Source of the DNA: Microcoleus sp. FACHB-61
Lineage (GTDB): Bacteria; Cyanobacteriota; Cyanobacteriia; Cyanobacteriales; Microcoleaceae
Length of the DNA: 64,000 nt
Direction of reading: 5' to 3'
Assembly: GCA_014695295.1 (NCBI GenBank)
Contig: JACJNY010000078.1
Coordinates: forward strand, 50,899-114,898
Positions within the stretch are counted from its first letter, which is position 1. Each line of letters opens with the position of its first letter. Shown here piece by piece: positions 51,948-61,747 of the stretch. The translations under genes were made by a program, and so were the position numbers. A model generated the notes under the pieces. The model did no database searches. It was not told where the DNA came from and worked only from the letters and a program-made list of their open reading frames with translations.

Positions 51948-54900
51948 CTATTTCTGTTTGAGCACCACCAATGTAATGTCATCAAACACTTTTTGAGAGC
52001 CAATATGCCGTCGTACATCGTCTATCACCGCTTGTTTGATTCCTTCTGCGGATAGCTCCCAGTGGCGACTGGCTACTTCACATAACCGTTCCAGTCCATA
52101 TTGCTTGCGATTGATGTCGTAAGCTTCTGTAATTCCATCGGTGTATAACACCACCACATCTCCTGGATTGAGTTGCACTTGTTCTGAGGCGATAAAGTCA
52201 GCAATTTCCTCATCCAACCCAATCGGCAAACCAAGATCCATCGTATCAATCCGCTCAACTCGACCCCCAGAACGTACCACAATTATTTCCTCATGCTGAC
52301 CACTCAAACGCAGGGTACCATTTTGGTAATCCAGGAGAGCAAGTGTTAAATTTTTATCGGGATTAACTCGTTGAGCATTGCCGTAAATGGTGCGGTTGAG
52401 AATATCCAAAAATTGCACTGGATCGGTTTGATTACTTTCTTGTAGAGTTCTGACGGCGGTTTGCGCCATCAACATCAACACGCCACTTTCTAATCCATGT
52501 CCAGTGACATCCCCAATGCCAATTTTGACTTGTCCCTTGTGTTGGAGTACGTCGTAATAGTCGCCGCCAACTTCATCAGCAGGTTCCATAAATCCGGCAA
52601 TTTCTAGCCCTTCAATCGCTTCTAATTCTTCCGGTTTGGGGAGAATCATTTGCTGCAATTGTTTGGTTACTTCTAGCTCGGCTCTCATTCGCAGATTTTC
52701 GGCTTTGAGGCGTTCGTTAAGAGCGGTAATTTCTGCATTAGCTTCAGCGAGTTGAGCGGTACGTTCTTTAACTTTATCTTCTAGGGTTTGATAGAGTCGA
52801 GCATTTTCTATGGAGATAGCTGCTTGTCCAGATAACACTTTTAATAGTTCCACTCTTTCTGGCGTAAAAGCTCCTGCTGTCAGATTGTTTTCTAGATAAA
52901 CAATACTGACAATTTGAGATTGGTTAATTAGCGGCACGCAGAGAATTGATTTGGGCTGATTTTCTTGGATGTAGGGGTCGTTAGTAAATTGTCCCTCTCG
53001 AACAGCGTCATCCAGTACCACGCTTTCTTGAGTACGAGCCACATAATTAACAATTGCTTCGGAAAGTTCCTGACAATTTTCAACTAAAATTGACTGCAAT
53101 ACGGTGACTTGTTCGGAATTTATGGCCGCTATTGCACTATCATCCGAGGCTTCGCTAACAGCTTCAATTAACAGCTTTCCCTGGCTTGATAAAATTAAAT
53201 AGCCTCTTTGCGCCCCTGCACTTTCAATCAAAATTTTCATCAAGCTAGACAGTAACTTATCCAGCACAATTTCTCCAGAAATTGCCTGAGAAGCCTTCAT
53301 TACTGTGGTGATATCTAAGTTATTTCCCGAACCAGTGGTCGTCACTGTTGCGGTATTTTTAGTGTTTTTATATCCCGGTTGAATTGATATCAATAACTGG
53401 GGATATCGCGTTTCTAAATCTGTTACCTTAGCAGTGGCTCCCCATTGAACATAACAATAATATGCCTCAATCATGTAGAGTTGGGCAAATTTTTCTTTAC
53501 CCCATTCTAAATAAAATTTTGCTGCGAGTTCGTTGGCAAGGGCTTCTTCGTTGAGAAATTGATTTTCTTTAGCTCCAGCAATGGCGCGATCGTACATTTC
53601 AATCGCCTCAGCTTTATTGCCCAAAACTCGATGTTTTTCGGCCTCAACCAAATACCATTTATGTAGATGATTCATCGGAGCATTTTGCGCCCACTGTTGC
53701 AGAGTCGTTTGATGGGCTTGGGCCTGAGTAATAATTTCAGCTTGCTCGGTTTCTGGCTGTGTGGGTAAGAGTGCCAAGTATGTTAGGGCTGCATAAAAAT
53801 GGAAAGCGGCAACAAAAATCAATCCCGATAATGCCATCAAATACCGCTTGGCTTGGCAAATATGGTTTAAGGCAGCCGGATAATTGCCCGATAAATAGGC
53901 AAGCAGCAGTTTGGAGATGTATACATCAGCGATCGCGGTGAGCTCATTGTCCTGATGGTGCTTAGGAATCATCACCGTTTCATCGTAGGCAGTTCCGATT
54001 AAACAATCCGACAGAATACGGGGTTGCCTCAAATTCTGCACCGTCTGCTGTTTCATATCCAAAAAAATCTGAGCAGAATATTGTTTCAACTGCGCCATGT
54101 CAGCCCTGTAATCTGCTAGTTCGGGTTCCCAAGTCTCTAGTTCTACCCCACCCAAAAATTTGGCGTGAAAGTAATTGATTATGCTGTAGCCAGCGTAACC
54201 CAAATCGCCAATTTCCATCCCAACCGTATAGCCATCTTTCAGGGTTAATATCGCGGCTCTTATAGCTTCCTGATGATGCTGCATAAAAGCCCCAAACAGC
54301 ATCAGAATGATGGAATTGAATTCCCGTGAAGTGAACCTCTCCTGCAACCTTAGTGCCAATCGACCAAAGCCATAGCCTGTTTCTACCTCTCCCAAAAAAC
54401 CACACAACACCATACCGTGAATTGCATACCCCACGCTTGATGCGGGTGCATTCCCAAAGGAGAGCGATAAACTCACCATCGTGGAGCTAAGCAGGGGCAG
54501 CAAACCGGGCATTCCCATGAAAATCGGTCCCGGTAACATTCTTAACAGTTGCATGGCTGCTTGAGTCTGGGGATTTGTCATCAAAGGCAGATCCGCCAGT
54601 TCATCAATCTGTTTCTCGTGGAGCTGGCTGTTCAGGGTTTGTAGCGCTTTGCCAATCAAGGCTTCGTCAGGTTCGGTGGGGAGATCGATTCCCAATAGTT
54701 GCAGGGCCTCTCTACCGACTGCGATCGCCTCCAACATCTTGCCCTGGGCTGTCTGGGCGGCGATTAAAATTTCGTAAATTTTAATTTTGTCTAAAATCGT
54801 CTTAGCTTCTTGCAACACCAGCGCTGCTTTGTGTTCCATGCCCTCAAGGTCAGCATTCAAATAGGCGGCTTCGGCAGCAGCAATATAGAGATTCAAGGTC

Positions 54901-57263
54901 AACTCATACTGACTTTGCCAGCAGTTGGCCCTCAACAGTTCAATCCCTGTTTGCAGATAGACCATTGCCGCTGCGTAGGCGGTAGAACTTCTTGCCTTAC
55001 CTCCCGCTTCTAAATTGAGTAGGGCTAAGGCTTCTCGTTCGCTTAACTGATTGATTAACTCAATTCCTTGATTTAAATGCCCCACAATATCAAACAGTTT
55101 TTCCTCTCTTTCTATGTCCGAATACTTTTGTAGGAGTAACTGTCCAATTTTGAGATGAGTGGCTTGTTTTTGGTTTTCGGGTATTAGGGAATAAGCGGCT
55201 TGCTGGACGCGATCGTGCAGGAACTTGTAAGTTGGATTAGCAACAGACTCAGGAGGGGATGGAGCATCTGCTTGAATGAAATTATAGCCTTCGGTAATCA
55301 CTAAAATGAGTCCTTCTTGCAAGGCTTTCCACAGCGCTGATGCCGTTTGTTCGGGTAGTTCTTCATTGACTATTGCCAATGTATCTAAATCAAATTGCGC
55401 CCCAATGCACGCGGCAAGTTTGAGAACATTCTGAGTTTGTTTGGGCAACTTCTGCAATTGCGCCGCCATAAACTCCACTACATCCGAGGCATGAGTCAGT
55501 CTAGCTTGAGCAATATCGCACTGCCAATGTCGTACATTCCAGTTAAAGCTAATTTGACCATCTTCATGCAGCGCCTTGAGGAATTGAGTAGAGAAAAAGG
55601 GATTACCTTTTGTTTTTTGATAAACCAATTCTGTCAAGGGTTGAGCTAAAGATAAATTACAAATCAGCGTATCTGCTACTAACTGATTCATATCTGCTAA
55701 ACTCAACGGTTGCAGCGTAATATTATTTACTACTGCCCCAGACTTAACAATCTCATTCACCGTCAACATAAACGGATGAGTAGGTGACACCTCATTATCC
55801 CGATAAGCACCGAATACTAACAGATGCCCCTCATCCTCCATCAACAGTTGTAGCAATTTCAGAGATGCCGAATCCGCCCACTGCAAATCATCTAAAAACA
55901 TCACTAATGGATGTTCTGCTGTAGTAAATACTTGCACAAATTTCTGCATCAGCAGATTGAAGCGATTTTGTGCTGCACTCCCCGACAGTTCTAGTGCAGC
56001 CGGTTGAGCGCCAATGATGCGTTCTAACTCAGGAATCACCTCAATCAGCACTTGCCCGCTATCGCCTACTGCTGTCAAAATCAGGCTTTTCCATGTTTGT
56101 AACTGAGCGTCACTTTCTGATAATAATTGCCCCATCAATTCACGAAATGCTTGCACAAATGCGCTGAATGGAATATTGCGCCCAAATTGGTCGTATTTGC
56201 CTTTAATAAAATAGCCACGCTGTCTGGCGATCGGCTTGTGGACTTCGTTCACTACTGCGGTTTTACCAATGCCCGATAAGCCAGCGACTAGCATCATTTC
56301 GGTACTACCTCTACTGACTCGTTCAAAGGCTGCTAATAGATTAATAACTTCAGTTTCCCTGCCGTATAGTTTTTCGGGAATTAGGAAACGGTCTGTAATA
56401 TCCCGCGTTCCCAAGGCAAACGTCTCAATATTACCTGTTGCTTGTAATTGAAAAAGACAAGTTTCTAAATCCTGCTTGATTCCCCTGGCATTTTGATAGC
56501 GGTTTTCGGCATTCTTCGCCATCAGCTTGCTGACAATTTGAGACACAATTAATGGAATTTCTGGTTCTATTTCGTGCAGAGGAACTGGTTGTCTAGCAAT
56601 GTGGCAGTGAACCAACTCTAAAGCATCTTCTGTTTCAAAAGGCAGTTTCCCCGTCAGCAACTCGTAAAATGTAACGCCGAGCGAGTAAAAGTCAGTACGG
56701 TAATCGAGAGTGCGATTCATCCTGCCAGTTTGTTCTGGTGAGATGTAAGCAAGGGTTCCTTCAATAACTCCGGGGTTTTTCAGTATCGGTGTTTCTCTGG
56801 TTAGCTGAGTGGAAATGCCAAAATCAATAATTTTTAATTGTTCTGTTTCCGGGTTGTAAACAATATTCGAGGGGTTAATATCTTTGTGGATGATGTTGGC
56901 GCTGTGAATTTGCCCTAAAATTTCAGTGGTGGCAATAGCGAGGAGCAAAAATTCCTGCAGACTGAACTTTCGTTGCTGCATCCAAATTGTCAAGGATTCG
57001 CCGCCAAAGTCCTCTACAAACATCACGAGGCTGTTTTGGTATTTTTGCAAGTCATAAACCTGCACGGCTCCTGCCTCTTTTAGCTCTTGGGTGATGCGAT
57101 ATTCGGTGCGGTAGCGCACCAATTCTTGAGGTGTGGGGTAGTTTTCTTTGAGCAGTTTGAGGATAATCGGCTGGTTATCTGCTTCCCGAATGGCTCGGTA
57201 AACCAGAGAGCTGGCACTTTCGTAAACAACCGTCTGGGCGGCAACGCCTGGAATAGAGAGCAT
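51948..57263 (-). CDS. Kinase-AAA-GAF-PP2C multidomain signalling protein
   Basis: A 1771-residue cytoplasmic protein. A serine-threonine kinase domain occupies about 1-265 (catalytic loop IIHKDINPSNIVYN, DFGIST). An AAA/STAND-type ATPase has Walker A GLSGIGKT near 324 and Walker B VMFLDDLQWADS. A long helical TPR-like region covers about 680-1290. A GAF domain lies at about 1320-1490 and a coiled coil (LAEANAEITALNERLKAEN) after it. A SpoIIE/PP2C phosphatase from about 1550 to the end has MEPADEVGGDYYD, GIGDVTGHGLESG and YTDGITEAYD. It couples kinase and phosphatase outputs in one chain, as in predatory-type cyanobacterial sensors. The frame extends to 57305, but the ATG at 57263 (MLSIPGVAAQTVVYES) matches the paralogous fragment at 51480. 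A tyrosine recombinase remnant lies just downstream. Confidence 0.95.
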   Translation of the reverse strand: MLSIPGVAAQTVVYESASSLVYRAIREADNQPIILKLLKENYPTPQELVRYRTEYRITQELKEAGAVQVYDLQKYQNSLVMFVEDFGGESLTIWMQQRKFSLQEFLLLAIATTEILGQIHSANIIHKDINPSNIVYNPETEQLKIIDFGISTQLTRETPILKNPGVIEGTLAYISPEQTGRMNRTLDYRTDFYSLGVTFYELLTGKLPFETEDALELVHCHIARQPVPLHEIEPEIPLIVSQIVSKLMAKNAENRYQNARGIKQDLETCLFQLQATGNIETFALGTRDITDRFLIPEKLYGRETEVINLLAAFERVSRGSTEMMLVAGLSGIGKTAVVNEVHKPIARQRGYFIKGKYDQFGRNIPFSAFVQAFRELMGQLLSESDAQLQTWKSLILTAVGDSGQVLIEVIPELERIIGAQPAALELSGSAAQNRFNLLMQKFVQVFTTAEHPLVMFLDDLQWADSASLKLLQLLMEDEGHLLVFGAYRDNEVSPTHPFMLTVNEIVKSGAVVNNITLQPLSLADMNQLVADTLICNLSLAQPLTELVYQKTKGNPFFSTQFLKALHEDGQISFNWNVRHWQCDIAQARLTHASDVVEFMAAQLQKLPKQTQNVLKLAACIGAQFDLDTLAIVNEELPEQTASALWKALQEGLILVITEGYNFIQADAPSPPESVANPTYKFLHDRVQQAAYSLIPENQKQATHLKIGQLLLQKYSDIEREEKLFDIVGHLNQGIELINQLSEREALALLNLEAGGKARSSTAYAAAMVYLQTGIELLRANCWQSQYELTLNLYIAAAEAAYLNADLEGMEHKAALVLQEAKTILDKIKIYEILIAAQTAQGKMLEAIAVGREALQLLGIDLPTEPDEALIGKALQTLNSQLHEKQIDELADLPLMTNPQTQAAMQLLRMLPGPIFMGMPGLLPLLSSTMVSLSLSFGNAPASSVGYAIHGMVLCGFLGEVETGYGFGRLALRLQERFTSREFNSIILMLFGAFMQHHQEAIRAAILTLKDGYTVGMEIGDLGYAGYSIINYFHAKFLGGVELETWEPELADYRADMAQLKQYSAQIFLDMKQQTVQNLRQPRILSDCLIGTAYDETVMIPKHHQDNELTAIADVYISKLLLAYLSGNYPAALNHICQAKRYLMALSGLIFVAAFHFYAALTYLALLPTQPETEQAEIITQAQAHQTTLQQWAQNAPMNHLHKWYLVEAEKHRVLGNKAEAIEMYDRAIAGAKENQFLNEEALANELAAKFYLEWGKEKFAQLYMIEAYYCYVQWGATAKVTDLETRYPQLLISIQPGYKNTKNTATVTTTGSGNNLDITTVMKASQAISGEIVLDKLLSSLMKILIESAGAQRGYLILSSQGKLLIEAVSEASDDSAIAAINSEQVTVLQSILVENCQELSEAIVNYVARTQESVVLDDAVREGQFTNDPYIQENQPKSILCVPLINQSQIVSIVYLENNLTAGAFTPERVELLKVLSGQAAISIENARLYQTLEDKVKERTAQLAEANAEITALNERLKAENLRMRAELEVTKQLQQMILPKPEELEAIEGLEIAGFMEPADEVGGDYYDVLQHKGQVKIGIGDVTGHGLESGVLMLMAQTAVRTLQESNQTDPVQFLDILNRTIYGNAQRVNPDKNLTLALLDYQNGTLRLSGQHEEIIVVRSGGRVERIDTMDLGLPIGLDEEIADFIASEQVQLNPGDVVVLYTDGITEAYDINRKQYGLERLCEVASRHWELSAEGIKQAVIDDVRRHIGSQKVFDDITLVVLKQK

Positions 57264-57794
57264 ATTGATTTTTATGGTAAAAATTAATGCTAAGTCAAAA
57301 TGCACCAGCTTTGTGTATAGAGTAGCGCGTTAGAAAGGAAAAAATTTAGTTTTTGTAACAAATGTTTAGTTTTTCCAGTAGCAGCCTGCAAATACTTTGT
57401 GGTAGCCCCGATTGCGCTTGCCTAGTGGGTAGGCTGCCTCAGCAGTAGCTCGCACTTTTGTTTTGATTTTCAGCCCACATTACGCAGCCTGGGGTGTTAC
57501 ACAGCATAATTACGCAGAAAACTCTCTTTTTAAAGTAATAAAGTATGCCTTTAAAAAGTTTTTTGTCAGCCAATGTACAGTTTAAAGCTATAAATTATAG
57601 CTTTATTGCTGGCTAAAAATAAGTAAAAGCCGATCTTGACATTTGAGGGTGCAGAATTTGGGTTTCAGGTATAGCAACCGCCCTGATGGTGACGACCTTC
57701 TTAATCGCTAAGTCTACGCCGCAGTTGACCGCACTGAGCAGCCAATACCTTAAAGTTATAATTGTCCGATACCTGCTCTGCCAGCCCAAAGCTA
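57264..57794. other. Divergent promoter region
   Basis: AT-rich, with no gene seen. TTTAAAGTAATAAAG / CTTTAAAAAG motifs near 57530-57560 form a weak inverted repeat. It must serve the kinase gene (leftward) and the TPS-CHAT gene (rightward). Confidence 0.5.
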
Positions 57795-60700
57795 ATGAAA
57801 CTAGCCTTCTTTTCTATACAGGGTGCTGCAATGCTAGCGATCGCAGCCACTATTGTGAGTACAGCGGTGGTACAAGCACAACCCATTGTTCCCGCACCCG
57901 ATCGCACTGGCACTACTGTCACGCCTAGCGGCGAGCGCTTGAATATTACAGGCGGCCAAACTTCTAGAGATGGAGCGAATCTTTTCCACAGTTTTCAACA
58001 GTTTGGGCTTAGCGAAGGGCAGATTGCTAATTTTATCTCTAATCCCGCTATTCGCAACATCTTAGGACGGGTAGTAGGTGGCAATCCTTCTATTATTAAT
58101 GGTTTAATTCAAGTAAGTGGCGGCAATTCCAACCTGTTTTTAATAAATCCTTCGGGCATTATTTTTGGTCCTAATGCTAGCTTGAATCTTCCGGCTGCTT
58201 TTACAGCTACTACTGCTACTAACATCGGTTTTGATTCGGGTTTGTTCAATGTGGCTGGAGCAAACGATTACAGTACGCTGATAGGAACTCCGAACACTTT
58301 TTACATTAATCTCAGCCAACCGGGAAGTATTATTAATGCAGGTAATTTAGCAGTATCGCCTGGACAAAGTATAACTTTAATTGGCGGCACAGTCGTCAGC
58401 ACGGGTTCCCTGAATGCTCGCCAAGGTAATATTATTGTCGCTGCTGTCCCCGGTAAAAATGCTGTTCGTATTAGTCAAGAAGGGCATTTATTAAGCTTAG
58501 AAATCGGGGCGGTTGGCGGGGGATTGTTGGCACAGAATGGGCAATTATCTCTGCCTTTGTCTCTTCCGCAATTGCTTGCGGGCGCAGGTGGGAACTCTGC
58601 TACTGGCGTCTCCGTTAACGGTGCAGGAGAAGTGGTTTTGACGGCGGGTTTGAGGGTGGAAAGCGGGGATGTGGCGATCGCTAGTTCTACTGTTAATAGT
58701 CAGAATGCTACACTCTCGGCAGCACGTAATCTCACTTTGGTAGAAAGCCAGCTACTTACTGAGAACAACTTGTATCTGTTGGCAGGAGATACGGTGCGGG
58801 TGCGGGATGGAAGTGATCCTTTCAGGGCGATCGCGGGTGGCAATCTTACTATACAAGGTAATCAAAATATTGATATCTTCGCGCTAAATTACCCAAACCC
58901 TGCATTCCAATCCGCAGGGGATATCACATTATTGAGCAATGGCAATGTTTCCGGTGATGCTCACTTCGCTGCGCGTGGTAATTTTGCTATTCTCACATTG
59001 TCTGGCAACGGCGGCAGTTTTGTGAGTTTGTACGACCCGATTATTAGCTCGGATGGAGATGTGAGATTTGGGGATTATACTGGAACCTCACTTAAGGTGG
59101 AAGCAAAAGGCGCGATCGCGGCGGGAGATATTACCATCACTGGGCCAGATACTACTTTGTCAGGTTCCGCAGATCCAGATGCGGCGGTGCTTTCAGGTAG
59201 TGCAGCTTTAATTCTGCGATCGGGCGTTTCGACTCTGGCGAATGCTGCGAATCTGCCGCCGAATGTCACCGCAGGGGAGACATTTTTTGCTTCTCCGGGT
59301 GTTGCTTCGGGCAATAGCATCGGAGTGGGAGCGATTTCGACAGCAGGCGGGCCTGTGATTTTGGAGTCGGGAGGGGACATTGCGCTGGATGCGATCGGCA
59401 CTTCTGGGGGTAATATTACTCTCAAAGCTGCCAGCGACATCGCCGTTACAGGCACTCTTCAGTCTACTGGCGGCACTATTGACCTGACGGCTGGCAATCT
59501 TCTCACAGTCAGCGGCACTTTTATAGATAGTAGCGGTGTAAATGTGAGCATTTCCAGCGCTAATGGCACAAGTGGCGGCGCGATTACTATTCGCCACGCG
59601 GGGAGCACTACTACACCTTTTATTGTCGGCGATGCGACAACGAATGGGACGACGGGAGCCATTACGTCAGGTTCCGAGACAATTTCGCCAGAGTTTGCGG
59701 TGCCGGTGCCGCCTAGCACTTACACTCAGGGCAATATTACGATCGTTACTTCCGCGCCATCGCCAACATCGGAACCGACACCAACGCCGGAACCCACACC
59801 GACACCGACGCCGGAACCGGAACCAACGCCATCTCCAACACCGGAACCAACACCACAACCGACACCATCTCCAACACCGGAACCAACACCACAACCGACA
59901 CCATCTCCAATCCCACAACCAACGCCGGAACCGACACCACAACCGACACCATCTCCAATCCCACAACCAACGCCGGAACCGACACCACAACCGACACCAT
60001 CTCCAATCCCACAACCAACGCCGGAACCAACGCCGGAACCGACACCATCTCCAACACCATCTCCAACCCCACCACCAACACCATCTCCAACACCACCACC
60101 AACACCGGAACCCGCGCCATCTCCAATATCAGAACAAACGACATTACCGGATATCTCTATTACCAACGCGATCGCCCAATCTGACAACCTGAATATCATT
60201 AATAGAATTGAATCTCTTTTTAACTACAGATCCGATTGGGTAAGCGAAGTTGTCCAAACGGCATCGCCTCTAAATAGAGTGAGCCCCAGCGATATAACAC
60301 GACTAATCGATAGAGGCGAGATCTCTCAAGCCACTTTGTTTATGGATATCTTCTATAGCCAACAAGTGGGGTCATACATTAACCAGGAAATCAGGCGCGA
60401 TTTGCAATCTTTTACGGCCATACAGCAAAGAACTACAGCGATCGGCAACCAAACTGGTAAAAAACCAGCCATTATTTACGCCTTAGCCCGCCCTGAACAA
60501 TTAGACCTGATCATTGTCCCCCCTAAGGGCCTCCCAATTCATAAAAGCATCCCCGCAGCTAAGCGCGAAACTTTGATGCAAGTCGTCGCCCGCTTCAGGT
60601 CTGAACTTCTTAATCCCATAAAACTCAATACTCAGAGCTATTTGCCAGCATCCCAACAACTTTACCAGTGGATAATTGCGCCCTTAGAAGCTGATTTGAA

Positions 60701-61535
60701 AGCTCAGGGCATCGATACGCTAGTTTTTAGTATGGATGCGGGGTTGCGATCGCTCCCCTTAGCCGCCCTCCATGACGGTTCTCAATTTCTAGTAGAAAAA
60801 TACAGCATTGGACTCATTCCCAGCGTCAACTTAACCGATACTAATTATGAAAGTGTTAAAAATGCTGAAGTTTTAGCAATGGGAGCCTCCCAATTTACCA
60901 ATAACCAACCCTTGCCAGCAGTGCCTGCAGAACTTAACGCTATTGCCTCAGAATGGAAAGGGGAATCTTTCCTTAATCAAACCTTTACTCTCAATAATCT
61001 TCAATCGCAGCGCAATGACAGACCCTATCGAATTATTCACCTCGCCACTCACGGAGAATTTAAGCCAGGAGCACCGAGCAATTCTTATATTCAGTTATCG
61101 GATAGAAGGTTAACACTCGATCGCGTTCGCGAACTAGGGTGGAATCAGCCGCCTAAAGTTGAGCTATTGGTGTTGAGCGCTTGTAAAACTGCTGTGGGTG
61201 ATAATGACGCTGAATTAGGCTTTGCGGGGCTAGCTGTGCAAGCGGGGGTGAAGTCAGTTTTGGCGAGTCTTTGGTACGTCAGCGATGAAGGTACTTTAGG
61301 GTTAATGGCTGAATTTTACCATGAGTTAAAAGTCGCGCCTATTAAAGCCGAAGCCTTACGGCAGGCTCAAATCGCCATGCTCAAAGGTCAAGTTCGCATT
61401 GAAAATGGCCGTTTAATTTTGTCTAACTTAAATAAGGAGTTAGAATTGCCACCAGAATTAGCTAAACTAGGTAATGAAAACCTTTCCCATCCTTATTATT
61501 GGTCGGGCTTTACAATGATTGGAAGTCCTTGGTAA
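57795..61535 (+). CDS. TPS-secreted filamentous-haemagglutinin-like protein with C-terminal CHAT protease domain
   Basis: A 1246-residue exported protein. A signal peptide covers residues 1 to about 28 (MKLAFFSIQGAAMLAIAATI, ending VVQA before QPIV). A TPS haemagglutinin-activity domain follows at about 35-260 (ANLFHSFQQFGLSEGQIANF, NPSIINGLIQVSGGNSNLFLINPSGIIFGP). Beta-helix repeats run to about 640, then a Pro/Thr-rich linker (about 655-785). The CHAT domain ends the chain: candidate dyad His1086 (HLATHGEF, codon 61050) and Cys1130 (LSACKTAV, codon 61182). It would cross the outer membrane through a TpsB/Omp85 partner, which is not in this window. An upstream TTG at 57762 is in frame, but ATG 57795 gives a clean signal peptide. 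Whether the protease acts outside the cell is inference. Confidence 0.93.
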   Translation: MKLAFFSIQGAAMLAIAATIVSTAVVQAQPIVPAPDRTGTTVTPSGERLNITGGQTSRDGANLFHSFQQFGLSEGQIANFISNPAIRNILGRVVGGNPSIINGLIQVSGGNSNLFLINPSGIIFGPNASLNLPAAFTATTATNIGFDSGLFNVAGANDYSTLIGTPNTFYINLSQPGSIINAGNLAVSPGQSITLIGGTVVSTGSLNARQGNIIVAAVPGKNAVRISQEGHLLSLEIGAVGGGLLAQNGQLSLPLSLPQLLAGAGGNSATGVSVNGAGEVVLTAGLRVESGDVAIASSTVNSQNATLSAARNLTLVESQLLTENNLYLLAGDTVRVRDGSDPFRAIAGGNLTIQGNQNIDIFALNYPNPAFQSAGDITLLSNGNVSGDAHFAARGNFAILTLSGNGGSFVSLYDPIISSDGDVRFGDYTGTSLKVEAKGAIAAGDITITGPDTTLSGSADPDAAVLSGSAALILRSGVSTLANAANLPPNVTAGETFFASPGVASGNSIGVGAISTAGGPVILESGGDIALDAIGTSGGNITLKAASDIAVTGTLQSTGGTIDLTAGNLLTVSGTFIDSSGVNVSISSANGTSGGAITIRHAGSTTTPFIVGDATTNGTTGAITSGSETISPEFAVPVPPSTYTQGNITIVTSAPSPTSEPTPTPEPTPTPTPEPEPTPSPTPEPTPQPTPSPTPEPTPQPTPSPIPQPTPEPTPQPTPSPIPQPTPEPTPQPTPSPIPQPTPEPTPEPTPSPTPSPTPPPTPSPTPPPTPEPAPSPISEQTTLPDISITNAIAQSDNLNIINRIESLFNYRSDWVSEVVQTASPLNRVSPSDITRLIDRGEISQATLFMDIFYSQQVGSYINQEIRRDLQSFTAIQQRTTAIGNQTGKKPAIIYALARPEQLDLIIVPPKGLPIHKSIPAAKRETLMQVVARFRSELLNPIKLNTQSYLPASQQLYQWIIAPLEADLKAQGIDTLVFSMDAGLRSLPLAALHDGSQFLVEKYSIGLIPSVNLTDTNYESVKNAEVLAMGASQFTNNQPLPAVPAELNAIASEWKGESFLNQTFTLNNLQSQRNDRPYRIIHLATHGEFKPGAPSNSYIQLSDRRLTLDRVRELGWNQPPKVELLVLSACKTAVGDNDAELGFAGLAVQAGVKSVLASLWYVSDEGTLGLMAEFYHELKVAPIKAEALRQAQIAMLKGQVRIENGRLILSNLNKELELPPELAKLGNENLSHPYYWSGFTMIGSPW
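59757..60140 (+). repeat. Pro/Thr-rich linker with 48-bp repeats
   Basis: Tandem ACACCGGAACCAACACC-type codons encode a (TPEPTPQPTPSP)-like linker. A perfect 48-bp unit recurs from about 59905 to 60025. It separates the secretion domain from the CHAT domain. Confidence 0.85.
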
Positions 61536-61747
61536 GGTATAAAGGTGATTGCAATTGCTTCTTGACTCGCGACAGAAAAGTGCTTTGTTATTCGTAATGA
61601 CATAGTAGTAAGTGCATAAATACTAACAATATCATTGCGAACGAAGCGAAGCAATCGCAAGGACTGATGGAATCACTAGCATCTGATTGCTAGTGATTCT
61701 CTAAATGCTTGTTGAATGAACAATCTAACAACTTAAAATTAAATAGG

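Noticed and set aside
59667..60199. Gly/Val- or Arg/Trp-rich minus-strand frames opposite the Pro-rich linker
   Set aside because: They arise from complementing the repeat of Pro/Thr codons and have no independent support.
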